A stretch of 41,844 bases of DNA from Microcaldota archaeon (GCA_021845465.1 JAKBRL010000006.1:1-41844), one strand, 5' to 3'; shown: positions 8,772-17,680, counted from the stretch's first letter. Numbers and translations: made by a program. The notes: generated from the sequence alone by a model not told the origin.

Positions 8772-9377
8772 ATGGAAAACAAAATTAAAATAAAAATAAT
8801 ACTGGGAAGCGTAAGACAGGGAAGATTCGGGCAGAGGCCTGCATCTTGGATAAACGAAGAGTTGAAGAGTTGGGAAGGCGTAGAAGCAGAACTTTTGGAC
8901 CTTAAGGATTATCCAATGCCTTTCTTCGATTCGCCCACATCTCCTGCAATGATGAACATGAAGTATGCTGACGAAAAAGTGCAAAAATGGTCAAACAAAA
9001 TAAATGATGGAGATGCTTTCATAATAATCTCACCCGAATACAACCATGGATACTCCAGTGTATTAAAAAACGCCATGGACTGGCTTCTTCCCGAATGGTC
9101 AAGAAAACCAGTAGGATTTGTCAGCTACGGAAGTGCAAGCGGCGCAAGGGCTATAGAACAGCTGCGCCAAGTAGCGATAGAGCTAAACATGGTCCCCATA
9201 AAAAAATCCATACATATAAGCTGGGATTTCATAATGAAGACATGGAACAATAAAGAAATCTCGAATTCCGAACTCTTCACTCCATTAAGAAAGAACATGG
9301 GCCCAGACCACTTTGCAGATTTCATAAACGATCTGCTCTGGATGGCAAAAGCCTTAAAAGAGGCAAGAACAGAATAA
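8772..9377 (+). CDS. NAD(P)H-dependent FMN reductase (flavodoxin-like)
   Basis: The protein has the NADPH-dependent FMN reductase fold. The first strand and phosphate loop read IILGSVRQGRFGQRPASWI. The middle has DLKDYPMPFFD and the FMN-binding loop SPEYNHGYSSVLKNAMDWL. It is followed by KPVGFVSYGSASGARAIEQLR. Such enzymes reduce flavins, quinones or azo compounds with NAD(P)H in the cytoplasm. The ATG at 8772 gives the canonical N-terminus at about 201 residues; in-frame codons upstream add nothing conserved. It appears monocistronic. Confidence 0.9.
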   Translation: MENKIKIKIILGSVRQGRFGQRPASWINEELKSWEGVEAELLDLKDYPMPFFDSPTSPAMMNMKYADEKVQKWSNKINDGDAFIIISPEYNHGYSSVLKNAMDWLLPEWSRKPVGFVSYGSASGARAIEQLRQVAIELNMVPIKKSIHISWDFIMKTWNNKEISNSELFTPLRKNMGPDHFADFINDLLWMAKALKEARTE

Positions 9378-9429
9378 GCGGGAAAACAATTACTCTCTTT
9401 TACAAATCTCCGGAAGAATACGGTATATG

Positions 9430-10203
9430 CTATCTCCTAACTTCTTTCAGGCCAGCTGCAGATGGCATTTTATATTCGTGATTGATGAAATCCAAACCTC
9501 GCTTCTCAAAAAAAGACACATCCACCGTATTAGCGTGCCTTATTATCGATCTGGTGTCTACAGACATAATAACAGTGCCATTCCTGAATCTATTATCCTC
9601 GGATATTATGTTTAAAGGCGTATTTAGTCTATCAGCATCATATCCGAAGACATTCGAGAGATAGACAAAATGCCTTCCTTCAGATATGAGATTCCTGAGG
9701 TAGTAATTGATATCTGAAACATGGAAATCTATATTCACTCTATTTTTTATAATAGGCAATTGCTGAAAATGAAATCCCAATTTTTCTATGATTTCTTTCG
9801 AAAATCTTTTAGATTGCCAATGCTTAAGGTTTTCTTGGTACTCTATTGAATCCGAAGAAATAGAAAAGATTTTGGCTATGCTATAAAAATTTTCTATTTG
9901 TGCAGGTGAATCATCTATGAGCTTAACCCTAAATGACTTATTTCTTTCCTGAAGGCATGACAGAATAGCCAGATTCTGATTTCCACCACCGCATATCCCG
10001 ATGTAACTTTCAATATTCTCTATTCTTCTTAGGAATTCAAGGGTTTCTTCAGAATATCTCTCATTGGATACTGGGTAATTAATCTCCTTTATCCGAAAAG
10101 GACTTCCTAGCGTATGCTGAACATTATTATTCCGCATCCCGTATTTATCTTTATTCGGTTCCAAACGTACGGTGGGATAATCTCTATTCAAATAATACTC
10201 CAT
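9430..10203 (-). CDS. Hypothetical protein with a Rossmann-like nucleotide or SAM-binding core
   Basis: The family is not recognised with certainty. Residues about 65-100 form a strand-loop-helix GICGGGNQNLAILSCL followed by a second strand ending in acidic residues, KLIDDSPAQIENF. This is the layout of SAM-dependent transferases. A later strand, HFVYLSNVFGY, fits the fourth strand of that fold. The SPAQ motif recalls the DNPAQ-type loop of DUF3419/BtaA-like aminocarboxypropyl transferases, but this is only a suggestion. The length is 257 residues, with no membrane segment. The leader contains an inverted repeat CAGAG-TTACA-CTCTG at 10218-10232, about 15 bp before the start. Confidence 0.55.
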   Translation of the reverse strand: MEYYLNRDYPTVRLEPNKDKYGMRNNNVQHTLGSPFRIKEINYPVSNERYSEETLEFLRRIENIESYIGICGGGNQNLAILSCLQERNKSFRVKLIDDSPAQIENFYSIAKIFSISSDSIEYQENLKHWQSKRFSKEIIEKLGFHFQQLPIIKNRVNIDFHVSDINYYLRNLISEGRHFVYLSNVFGYDADRLNTPLNIISEDNRFRNGTVIMSVDTRSIIRHANTVDVSFFEKRGLDFINHEYKMPSAAGLKEVRR

Positions 10204-10534
10204 AATCTATGCCAATGCAGAGTTACACTCTGGATTTCTATATTCCTTTCCAGTATTTAAAACATAAAAAAATCAATTACGTTCTTAATATTTATACCCA
10301 AAAGGAAAAAATACTAATTAATTTCTAATAAATAAGATATTATAATCTATTCTCTGACATATAAGAATGTAAGGTATAAATTTTTCAACACCTCTGCAAC
10401 TATTCCAGGGCCATCATGAAATCAAACAAATAAGCATAAGCATATAGATACTGATATAAACTGACGAAATGCAGTTCGTCTGTTTTTTTGCAATGTTATA
10501 ATAATCTATGGAAACATAATAAAGATGTGAATCA
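10204..10534. other. AT-rich intergenic region with orphan promoter, micro-ORF and terminator
   Basis: There is no protein gene above a few codons. The + strand has TATA-like sites at 10355-10368 and 10373-10385. A five-codon frame (ATG AAA TCA AAC AAA TAA, 10416-10433) follows, then a hairpin with a T tract. A second TATA-like site at 10493-10504 serves the next gene. The layout suggests a short transcript of roughly 85 nt or a leader attenuator. Confidence 0.4.
10463..10489 (+). terminator. Hairpin plus T-tract, intrinsic-terminator-like
   Basis: GACGAA (10463-10468) pairs perfectly with TTCGTC (10475-10480) across a six-base loop and is followed by TG and seven T residues. No protein gene precedes it on this strand, so it would end an orphan transcript or attenuate the downstream regulator gene. 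Confidence 0.55.
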
Positions 10535-11224
10535 ATGGATTCAATACAAGAGTGGATAGCCGGTGAGATAGCCCTCTCCGATACTCCTGGAAGTACAATG
10601 AAGAAATGGAGGGAGCTTTTTGGCATATCTCAAGTAGAGCTTGCCAAATATCTTAAGATATCCACATCCACAATAAGCGATTACGAGGGCAACAGAAGAG
10701 CAAGCCCTGGCGTAGGGATAATACGCAGATTCATAACCGCATTAATGGCTATTGATGCTGCAAAAGGAGGCGAAGTGACCCGGAACCTCCAAAAATTCAA
10801 CAAGCCAAAGGAAGACAATACATTCTTTTCACTAAAAGACTTCACAACACCTATAAGCGGTGTTGATTTTGCCAGGATAATAGAGGCTAAAATAGTTGCA
10901 AATCCCGGCTATCTAGATTCAATGAAGCTTTTCGGATACACTCTTCTTGACAGTCTCAGGGTAATATTGGAGATATCACCTTCCGACTATCCAAGACTGT
11001 TCGGCACAACAACTGAAAGGGCATTCATTTTCGACCAGGTTAGCACGGGAAGGTCGCCAATGGTTGTAGTCCGTGTAGCTCCTATAAAACCAAAACTTGT
11101 CGTAATACAGAACCTTGACCAGGTTGACAAGCTTGCAATAAAAATAGCCCAGATAGAGCACATGCCTCTCCTCACTACAAAACTTTCAGCAGAAGAATTG
11201 AAGATGAGGCTAAATAATATCTGA
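10535..11224 (+). CDS. HTH transcriptional regulator, COG1709-like
   Basis: Residues about 25-58 form an XRE-type helix-turn-helix (ELFGISQVELAKYLKISTSTISDYEGNRR). The remaining 170 residues form a conserved archaeal domain containing RLFGTTTERAFIFDQVSTGRSPMVVVRVAP and IEHMPLLTTKLSAEEL. This combination matches the archaeal predicted regulator family COG1709, whose target is unknown. The ATG is preceded by GTGA at four bases and a TATA-like site about 37 bp upstream. It is convergent with the KaiC-like gene. Confidence 0.85.
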   Translation: MDSIQEWIAGEIALSDTPGSTMKKWRELFGISQVELAKYLKISTSTISDYEGNRRASPGVGIIRRFITALMAIDAAKGGEVTRNLQKFNKPKEDNTFFSLKDFTTPISGVDFARIIEAKIVANPGYLDSMKLFGYTLLDSLRVILEISPSDYPRLFGTTTERAFIFDQVSTGRSPMVVVRVAPIKPKLVVIQNLDQVDKLAIKIAQIEHMPLLTTKLSAEELKMRLNNI

Positions 11225-11229
11225 GATGT

Positions 11230-11243
11230 TTATTCCGGAATAA
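11230..11243. repeat. 14-bp perfect palindrome between convergent genes
   Basis: TTATTCCGGAATAA is fully self-complementary and lies six bases after the regulator stop, in the 78-bp gap between two convergent genes. It could act in 3'-end formation in both directions. A similar core, TTATCCGGATAA, occurs at 12954-12965. Confidence 0.4.
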
Positions 11244-11302
11244 GTAAAATTCCGGCTAAAAATCAAAAGACCGCATTTTTTAATGCCGAATGAAAGTATC
11301 AG

Positions 11303-12037
11303 TCATTCCTTATGTGGTATGAGAAGAAGGTTTATGCCTTCTGGGGTTATCTCGTATGGAACTGTAGAAAAACTGTGCTGCGTGCCCCTCATTTTTATGA
11401 CTTCTATGGAAGGCACTCTGTTTTCCTCGTTCCCTCCGCTCAGATAAAGTATGACTATTCCATCATAAACAAAGAATTCAGGCTCAAACATAAGCCTGCT
11501 TTTGTCAGAGGTCTCTATCTCCATTGTGAGAAGGGCAGTTATACCCTGCCTCCTCAGCATGCCTACAAGACTTGAAGAGACCCCTCGGTATTCATACGGA
11601 TCCTTGACAAAAAGCTTCATTACGGATATCGAATCAATCGCTACCTTAGTGGCTCCAGATTCTACTATTGTCTCTTCAATGTCTTCTATTGTGGTAGTAA
11701 ACGTGAATATGTTGCCTTTCTTGTCCTTCTGTATCAGCGAAGATGCCTGATCCATCCCTTTTATAATCAGCTTCCCTTCGGCAATGAGCCTGTCTATTTC
11801 GGTAAACTTAGGGAAAGCTTCCTTCATATTCTCTATAAGCAAGGCTGTTTCTTCTTCAAGTGAAAAAAGTATTGAAGTCTCTCCAGAAAGGGCTCCTCTA
11901 TAAAGATACTCAAGGCATAAAAGGGTCTTTCCTGTTCCAGGCCCACCAGCTATTATTATCTGGTTGGACTTCGGTATGCCTCCATTTAGCATCTTGTCAA
12001 GCCCTGTAATGCCAGAGATAACCTTGTTTCTTGCCAT
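11303..12037 (-). CDS. KaiC-like RecA-superfamily ATPase (single domain)
   Basis: This is a single-domain KaiC/GvpD-type ATPase of 244 residues. The family opening SGITGLDKMLNGGIPKSNQIIIAGGPGTGKT includes the P-loop at about residues 31-38. The catalytic pair EE is in LFSLEEE. The Walker B region is KVAIDSISVMKLF and the C-terminal strand is RVPSIEVIKMRGTQHS. Archaeal members of this family often act in signalling or regulation with separate partner proteins. A TATA-like CTATAAAAAG lies about 32 bp before the ATG. It is convergent with the COG1709-like regulator. Confidence 0.9.
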   Translation of the reverse strand: MARNKVISGITGLDKMLNGGIPKSNQIIIAGGPGTGKTLLCLEYLYRGALSGETSILFSLEEETALLIENMKEAFPKFTEIDRLIAEGKLIIKGMDQASSLIQKDKKGNIFTFTTTIEDIEETIVESGATKVAIDSISVMKLFVKDPYEYRGVSSSLVGMLRRQGITALLTMEIETSDKSRLMFEPEFFVYDGIVILYLSGGNEENRVPSIEVIKMRGTQHSFSTVPYEITPEGINLLLIPHKE

Positions 12038-12110
12038 CTTATCAATTAATCATAAGAGTTGAATCTTTTTATAGCTAATGGAAAATATGGAAATCAAAAT
12101 AAGCTTGCCT

Positions 12111-12905
12111 TCATTCCAAATCTTTACGGCTTGTCCTTCTTCCGTTTTTCCTTCTTGCTTTCTTATTTCTAGTCTTTATTCTAGTGCCGGAATTGTCCTG
12201 TTCTGAGGTATGCCTTCCTTCTATCTGCTTATACATCTTCTGTATCTCTTCTTCTTTATATTTAGATTCATCCTTCTCTTTTCCTTCTGCTATGACTCCC
12301 CACACTATAAGTATAATGCCTCCCATGAATAAGAGCGCAGAAACACTTCCATAAACACCCATGCCTGAAGAGACAAAGTTCTGCGTCTCATTGATTATAG
12401 CCGTGTTCGGCAGAACATATCCGAAAGTTATATTTGAAGGCACATTGCCTGAGTTTGCATATATCATATAATAAGTTCCAACGCCGAGGATCTCAGTTCC
12501 ATTGTAATATGTAGGCGCTGAAAATCCATCACTTGAAAAATTGCTCGTATACGGGAAGATCCCATGGGAACTGTTTTTAATTGCAATGTATAATCCCCTT
12601 CCTGAGTAATCGGATATAAAATTTCCGGGAAGGTATCCCTTGGTGATATTCTGCCTTATTCCTGAAAATGCATAGCTGTTTACAAGATAAAAATTAATTG
12701 GCACATTATCTGATGTGTAGACAACGTACACCACATCTGTCTTATTGAGGACTATAGGTGAGTAGACAAGACTGTTTGGCGCAATTATAATGTTCTGCCT
12801 TGACAGTGTACCGGCCTGCTTTCCACTCTGCGAAGAATAAGAGAAAGCTACCAGCAATCCAGCAATCAGTAGGATCACTCCCAAAGAAACAAATTTCTTG
12901 TTCAT
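12111..12905 (-). CDS. Membrane-anchored protein with external beta domain and basic cytoplasmic tail
   Basis: The function is unknown. A first membrane helix (about residues 7-24) is followed by an external domain of about 165 residues rich in Tyr, Asn and sequons. A second helix (about 190-210, LLFMGGIILIVWGVI) follows, and then a strongly charged tail ending in Lys/Arg repeats. The topology places both ends inside. A TATA-like TTTATAATG lies about 27 bp before the ATG, indicating a leaderless start. It is divergent from the Cys-repeat surface gene. Confidence 0.7.
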   Translation of the reverse strand: MNKKFVSLGVILLIAGLLVAFSYSSQSGKQAGTLSRQNIIIAPNSLVYSPIVLNKTDVVYVVYTSDNVPINFYLVNSYAFSGIRQNITKGYLPGNFISDYSGRGLYIAIKNSSHGIFPYTSNFSSDGFSAPTYYNGTEILGVGTYYMIYANSGNVPSNITFGYVLPNTAIINETQNFVSSGMGVYGSVSALLFMGGIILIVWGVIAEGKEKDESKYKEEEIQKMYKQIEGRHTSEQDNSGTRIKTRNKKARRKNGRRTSRKDLE

Positions 12906-12953
12906 CCACGCAGCCCGATATGAAACATTATAAAGAAAGAAACAATAATAAGC

Positions 12954-12965
12954 TTATCCGGATAA
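12954..12965. promoter_or_regulatory. 12-bp palindrome in a divergent promoter region
   Basis: TTATCCGGATAA is a perfect palindrome placed between the divergent membrane-protein and Cys-repeat genes. It lies about 20 bp upstream of the TATA-like site of the minus-strand gene. It could be an operator, but short A/T-flanked CCGG palindromes can occur by chance. Confidence 0.3.
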
Positions 12966-13011
12966 CTAAGATAATTCTGCAAAGGTATGAATCCTTACGG
13001 GTTGCCTGAAA

Positions 13012-14151
13012 ATGGGAAAAAACAATATGCGTGAAAAGCTAATCAGCAACTTTAATCTTCTTGAGCGAAAGGACCAGCTTCTTGTATATATGGGGGTGAT
13101 TGCCTTTGCTGCTCTTCTTGCTGGATTAGGATACCTGTTAAGCATACATCCTTCAAGCGGCATTTCAGAATGCAATTCAATAGTGCTATCCCAGAACAGG
13201 TATGCTTGCCTATATCGCCTTGCATATTCTACAAAGAATGCCTCTGTATGTGGCCTTATGCAGGGCCAGACCTCAGCCTCATGTTACGCAGGAATAGCCT
13301 CCCTCACTTCAAATACACTCGCATGCGGTGGAATAGATAACCAGACATTAAGGTACCAATGCATAACCGAGAGCTCAAGCTTAGGCTTATCCTCAAAATC
13401 ATGCATGATACTAAACGGATCTGAGAGATCCTCATGCATGGCATCGGTCGCAATAAGCCGGGATAACTTATCCCTATGTTCAAAAATGGGCAATGGCACA
13501 CATGCGGATGAATGTGCTTCAGCAATATATCTGGGTATGGCAGCATTCAGCAAGGATGCAAATTACTGCTCTAACATACCAAATACTACAAACCAGAGTG
13601 AGGTCTTAAACATAATATCCCTATCGGAAGAGATACCCAAATATTCGAATCTATCAGTATTCTCCTCCAGCCTAACTCCTATATCCTATATAGAATCCAG
13701 CTCAGGGCAGCAATATTCGGCAAGGGACCTCTGCTACTTCTCTGTATCTGAAATAACAGGCAACCAGTCAAGCTGCAGTTCAATAAACGTGCCTTCGCTG
13801 TATAACTTATGCGTTACATACAGCTACAACTCATCCATTCCTGGTTCATATTATTCAAACATGTCAAAAAACTATTCTTCCAATATGACAATCTCAAAGC
13901 TATTGGACCAGTTATGCAGCAAATACAATGCCACAAACTCCCAGTCATGTAACGATTTAGTTAAGGTAAGCAGCGCAGTTGTGGAAAGAAACGCAAGCAT
14001 ATGCGGAGCTATAAATTCAACTCTGGCATCCTACCAATGTTATGCCTCATTGGCTCAAGAATACAACGACTCACAGTACTGCGGCTACATAACCAACTCT
14101 ACCCTAAACCAGGCATGCGTAGACAATATATATTATAACGGCACCAATTAA
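13012..14151 (+). CDS. Membrane-anchored extracellular Cys-pair repeat protein
   Basis: One N-terminal membrane helix (about residues 24-44) is followed by an external region of about 330 residues. This region holds 20 cysteines arranged mostly as pairs with nine to eleven residues between them, for example CGLMQGQTSASC, CGGIDNQTLRYQC and CGYITNSTLNQAC. There are about nine to ten such units, plus close to 19 Asn-x-Ser/Thr sequons. Such Cys-pair repeats would form disulfide-bonded helical hairpins and suggest a glycosylated surface protein. I recognise no named family. It is followed after 11 nt by the DHH phosphoesterase gene. Confidence 0.75.
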   Translation: MGKNNMREKLISNFNLLERKDQLLVYMGVIAFAALLAGLGYLLSIHPSSGISECNSIVLSQNRYACLYRLAYSTKNASVCGLMQGQTSASCYAGIASLTSNTLACGGIDNQTLRYQCITESSSLGLSSKSCMILNGSERSSCMASVAISRDNLSLCSKMGNGTHADECASAIYLGMAAFSKDANYCSNIPNTTNQSEVLNIISLSEEIPKYSNLSVFSSSLTPISYIESSSGQQYSARDLCYFSVSEITGNQSSCSSINVPSLYNLCVTYSYNSSIPGSYYSNMSKNYSSNMTISKLLDQLCSKYNATNSQSCNDLVKVSSAVVERNASICGAINSTLASYQCYASLAQEYNDSQYCGYITNSTLNQACVDNIYYNGTN

Positions 14152-14162
14152 GATCATTATAC

Positions 14163-15554
14163 ATGGAAGAGCTAGTCACATCAGTAAAACACGGCTCAGG
14201 GAATCCAGCCATTCTCATCTCCTTATACGAAAAGAAAATAAGAGTCAGGGAGGCAAGGGAAGCATTACTGCTAAAGGCAGGAATGGTCATTGAAGAAGGC
14301 ATGCCTCTGCCCTCCGAAGACAAAGCTGCTAAACTCGCAGCAAACGCAATACTCTCGGAATTGGACTCAAACACAAAAGAAATATTCAAAAAAACTCCTT
14401 ATCTTACAGGCATAAAAGAATTAGACACTACGACTTCAAAGCTCTGGGAGCACTTCAGGAAACCTGTAGAACTTCTTTTAAGAAAGCTAATCCTGGGAGC
14501 TCCTGTCATAATACGCTTTCATAATGACGCAGATGGCTCAAGCGGCGCAGTGGCGCTTAATAGGTCAATACAGGGCATATCAGAAAAAATGGGTTTAAAA
14601 CCAAATATAATCTGGATAATGCATAGAAGTGTAATGTATACAGCAACAGACGCCGAATGGGATACCTTAGTCGCGAACAACTTCAGCACAATAGAAAAAC
14701 CGCTTCTTCTTATTACCGATTTCGGCACTTCAGAAAACAGCAACAGGGGAATCGAAGCTTTGCGTAATAATTTTGATATAATATGGCTGGATCACCATCC
14801 AATCGAGGAAAACTTCAGCGGCATAACTCTTGAAAATTATATAAATCCATGGGAATTTGGAAGCGGCTCAGATTATACTGCAGGATACCTGACCTGTGCA
14901 TTCGCCCATGCTTTCCACGATTCGGATACAAAAGACATGGAAGGCGCTTCACTTATAGGCGACAGCAGCATTCACGGATCTGACCTTTCTACAGGCAGGG
15001 AAGAAGCAGCAATTCTCGACCTTCTGACTAGCGATCCCATCATAATCTCAAAAGCAGACGGAAATATTGTGCCTTCTGAAATAGAAAGCATACTTTCTGA
15101 TAAAAAGAAAAAGTCCGAATTCTTCAATTACGCCAAGGTAAAGCTTGATGAGGTTCTAGACAGGGCATTTCTGCAGATGAAACATCTGAAAGCAGGAAGC
15201 CATGAGATTCTTGTCCTAGATTATTCTGAGATACGATCTGAAGACACCAAATATCCTCTGCCTGGAAGGTTCGCCTCAAAACTCCTTACTGAAGCAGATG
15301 CAAGAGGTGGAAAGCATTACATGGCAATAGTGCATTATAACCAATTCATATCAATGCGAGCTGCTGGAAATGTAAGTGAAATTGTCAACATACCTGAAAT
15401 AATAAAGAAGATGAAAGAAATCTATTCTTCAGGAATAGATTCAGGCGGAGGGCACAAGAACGCTGCAAGTATAAAAGTAAGCATATACGGGGACAAAAAA
15501 GAGATACTCAGATCCATAATAGAAGATGCGAGAGGACGTCTGGCTGCCTTATGA
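14163..15554 (+). CDS. DHH-family phosphoesterase (archaeal RecJ/Cdc45-like)
   Basis: The protein has both halves of a DHH/DHHA1 phosphoesterase. The first metal motif is FHNDADGSSGAVAL (about residues 119-132), the second is ITDFGT and the DHH motif is WLDHHPIEE. GDSSIHGSDL follows, and the C-terminal DHHA1 loop is SGGGHKNAAS. This architecture matches archaeal RecJ-like nucleases and GAN, which associate with GINS at the replication fork or degrade short DNA/RNA using Mn2+. The N-terminal 100 residues are helical and family-specific. It probably shares a transcript with the upstream surface protein. Confidence 0.88.
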   Translation: MEELVTSVKHGSGNPAILISLYEKKIRVREAREALLLKAGMVIEEGMPLPSEDKAAKLAANAILSELDSNTKEIFKKTPYLTGIKELDTTTSKLWEHFRKPVELLLRKLILGAPVIIRFHNDADGSSGAVALNRSIQGISEKMGLKPNIIWIMHRSVMYTATDAEWDTLVANNFSTIEKPLLLITDFGTSENSNRGIEALRNNFDIIWLDHHPIEENFSGITLENYINPWEFGSGSDYTAGYLTCAFAHAFHDSDTKDMEGASLIGDSSIHGSDLSTGREEAAILDLLTSDPIIISKADGNIVPSEIESILSDKKKKSEFFNYAKVKLDEVLDRAFLQMKHLKAGSHEILVLDYSEIRSEDTKYPLPGRFASKLLTEADARGGKHYMAIVHYNQFISMRAAGNVSEIVNIPEIIKKMKEIYSSGIDSGGGHKNAASIKVSIYGDKKEILRSIIEDARGRLAAL

Positions 15555-15639
15555 ATCCAGATAATGGGAAAACCTGTCAATGCCTTATCCTCAATCGGAA
15601 AAAGATAAATTCTTAAATTGAGTTGTCAAATAGATAGCT

Positions 15640-16404
15640 ATGCATATAAACCAGAAGCTTCTGCTTTATACTTCCGCAATCGCAGCGGTCTTAATATACG
15701 GCACAGCCGGCTCTTACATATTAGGGCAGTATGGCAACTTCAACGTGCCTATAACCAATTCAATAGAAGCACTATACTTCACAATAACAACCATATCCAC
15801 AGTGGGCTATGGGGACATAGTGCCTGTTACTAATATAGGCAGGGTCTTTACTATAATACTGATAATTTCGGGGCTGACCATATTTCTTAGTGCAGTTACC
15901 GTACTTTCAAGTGATTTTTTGAGCGAACGAGTCGAAAAACTTTATTCAGGGTTGTCAAGGGTAGAAAAAAGGCATCTTAAAAACCACATAATACTTGTGG
16001 GTTACGGTCCTACAAATACTCTCATAGCAGAAAAGCTGAAATCGCAGAGAAGGAACTTTATAATCATAACTTCCGACAAGACCAATGCGGACACGCTTCG
16101 CGATAAGGGTTATGTTTCATATCTTGCAGACTATACTCAGAAAATCGACATGGAAAAGTTCAGATTTAATCTCGCAAGCGATGTAATCCTGGATATAAAC
16201 GAGAGCACCAAAGCAGTATATGTCGTCTTAGTGATAAAGAAGCTGGCACAGAATGCCAATATCTCTGTAATAGCATATAGCCAGGATGCAGCATCGCATT
16301 TCACTGATCTCGAAGTCGCACATGTAATAAATCCAGTTACTATAGCCGCAGAGATGATGGTAGATACGTTGGACAAAGACCAAGATGCCAGAAATAGGAA
16401 ATAA
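15640..16404 (+). CDS. Potassium channel with RCK (TrkA-N) domain, MthK-like
   Basis: Two membrane helices flank a pore loop carrying the K+ selectivity filter TVGYGD (residues 54-59). A cytoplasmic RCK/TrkA-N domain begins with ILVGYGPTN at about residue 118 and continues through DVILDINES. The total length of 254 residues indicates a single RCK N-domain without a long C-terminal RCK lobe. A/T-rich TATA-like sequence lies about 27 bp upstream, so the transcript is probably leaderless. It is convergent with rfcL, with only eight bases between the stops. Confidence 0.93.
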   Translation: MHINQKLLLYTSAIAAVLIYGTAGSYILGQYGNFNVPITNSIEALYFTITTISTVGYGDIVPVTNIGRVFTIILIISGLTIFLSAVTVLSSDFLSERVEKLYSGLSRVEKRHLKNHIILVGYGPTNTLIAEKLKSQRRNFIIITSDKTNADTLRDKGYVSYLADYTQKIDMEKFRFNLASDVILDINESTKAVYVVLVIKKLAQNANISVIAYSQDAASHFTDLEVAHVINPVTIAAEMMVDTLDKDQDARNRK

Positions 16405-16412
16405 AACAAAAA

Positions 16413-17627
16413 TCAGGAAGAGCGTATAAATTCAATATCTTCAGTCTCAAGCCCATAACTGGTTTTTATCTTTTCGAGTGCTTCTTCCTCACCTAATTTA
16501 TCGATTTCAGATTCGAAAATACGCTTCATAAGCGGCAGATAATCCTTGATTATCTTCTTTTTATTGGTATGCAGTTTTTCGCCAAGCTTATCTGCTATTT
16601 CATTCATGGCATATCTCTCCTCCTTGGTACTGCTCATATGCCTTATTTTTGAAGGGAAGCTGTACTGCCTAAGCAATTTAACATAGCCGTCATTGGAGAC
16701 GGCAACTCCTGAAGACATTAATACGCTCGAATACCTGAGGTAACCCCAGTAGTTGGTCCTGCTCGCCTTCGAGGAGAACTTGCTTGCCCTGGCGAGATTA
16801 TAGTAAGCGTCGCGCCTGCTCGCCTTTGAGGAGTACCTTACTGGTATATTCTCATCAACCCAGTTCAGGAGCATATCTGTGTCTACAGAGCTCTTCATGA
16901 CTGCGTTTCTCGATATATCGAAGTTCGCAGAAGTGAATATCTTGTCAAGAACTCCAAAAATCTCCATCTTAGTGTCGCGTATGCCTATGTTCTCTATAAG
17001 CTCTCTGCTGGCGCCTAGAAGTGCCTCAAGGTCGTTAAGGGCGCCTCTTACATCGCCATTGGATCTTTTGGCAAGCATCTCCAGAAGCTCTTTTTCTATT
17101 CCGATTCCTTCTCTGTCTGCTATCTTTTTCAGGAAAGCAAAAATCACATCCTGGCTTACTTTTTTGAATTCAATCTTTTCAACAGCTCCCCTGAGAAATC
17201 TTATGCTAGGATCCCAGTAATCCTCCGCTGTGAATATAACAGGCTGTTTTGTGCTCTTCAGAAACTTGTCTACCGCTCTTTCAACTCCCGTATCGTACTT
17301 CTTGGAAAGCTCATCTATCTCATCCATAAGTATTACGGTAGTTTTGCCAAACAATCCCCTGCTGCTCCCTGCGGGTATTATGGTTCTGTTCAGCGTTTCC
17401 GCATCGCGATAGTCGCTTGCAGTCGTTTCAAGAAGCTCAAAGCTGTTTCCATAAGCAAGAGCCCTTGCAGCAGATGTCTTTCCTGTGCCAGAAGGCCCTA
17501 CCAATATTATGGGTTTTGTTTTCTCTCCCTTATGGATCTTCTCCGCAAAGTTCATAAGCATAGAAACAGCGCTATCATTGCCTATTATCTGGCTGAGCAT
17601 TACAGGCGCATATTTCTCCGAGAACAT
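16413..17627 (-). CDS. rfcL: Replication factor C large subunit (clamp loader)
   Basis: This is the clamp-loader large subunit that opens the PCNA ring during DNA replication. MFSEKYAPVMLSQIIGN is the RFC N-terminus, the P-loop is GPSGTGKT (44-51), Walker B is LMDEID (about 100-105) and the sensor region is RSNGDVRGALNDLE. The ATG at 17627 gives 404 residues, shorter than the 450-500 common in archaea. The end, DIEFIRSS, lacks the usual C-terminal PCNA-binding box. Two 22-bp near-identical segments (16758-16779 and 16815-16836) encode SSKASR twice in the collar domain. The small subunit gene is not in the window. Confidence 0.93.
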   Translation of the reverse strand: MFSEKYAPVMLSQIIGNDSAVSMLMNFAEKIHKGEKTKPIILVGPSGTGKTSAARALAYGNSFELLETTASDYRDAETLNRTIIPAGSSRGLFGKTTVILMDEIDELSKKYDTGVERAVDKFLKSTKQPVIFTAEDYWDPSIRFLRGAVEKIEFKKVSQDVIFAFLKKIADREGIGIEKELLEMLAKRSNGDVRGALNDLEALLGASRELIENIGIRDTKMEIFGVLDKIFTSANFDISRNAVMKSSVDTDMLLNWVDENIPVRYSSKASRRDAYYNLARASKFSSKASRTNYWGYLRYSSVLMSSGVAVSNDGYVKLLRQYSFPSKIRHMSSTKEERYAMNEIADKLGEKLHTNKKKIIKDYLPLMKRIFESEIDKLGEEEALEKIKTSYGLETEDIEFIRSS

Positions 17628-17643
17628 CAAAACCACAATAACA

Positions 17644-17651
17644 TATAAATA
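17644..17651. promoter_or_regulatory. TATA box possibly shared by rfcL and tRNA-Glu
   Basis: TATAAATA lies about 20 bp from the rfcL ATG on one strand and about 34 bp before tRNA-Glu on the other. It reads as a TATA-like element both ways. Both spacings fit archaeal transcription with no or very short leaders. Confidence 0.4.
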
Positions 17652-17680
17652 TGGAAGCAATCAATAAATTGGTTACTACT

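Noticed and set aside
12954..12965. A shared regulon of TTAT(T)CCGG(A)ATAA palindromes (11230, 12954, 20711)
   Set aside because: The three sites lie in different contexts (convergent, divergent, convergent) and vary in length, so chance is not excluded.
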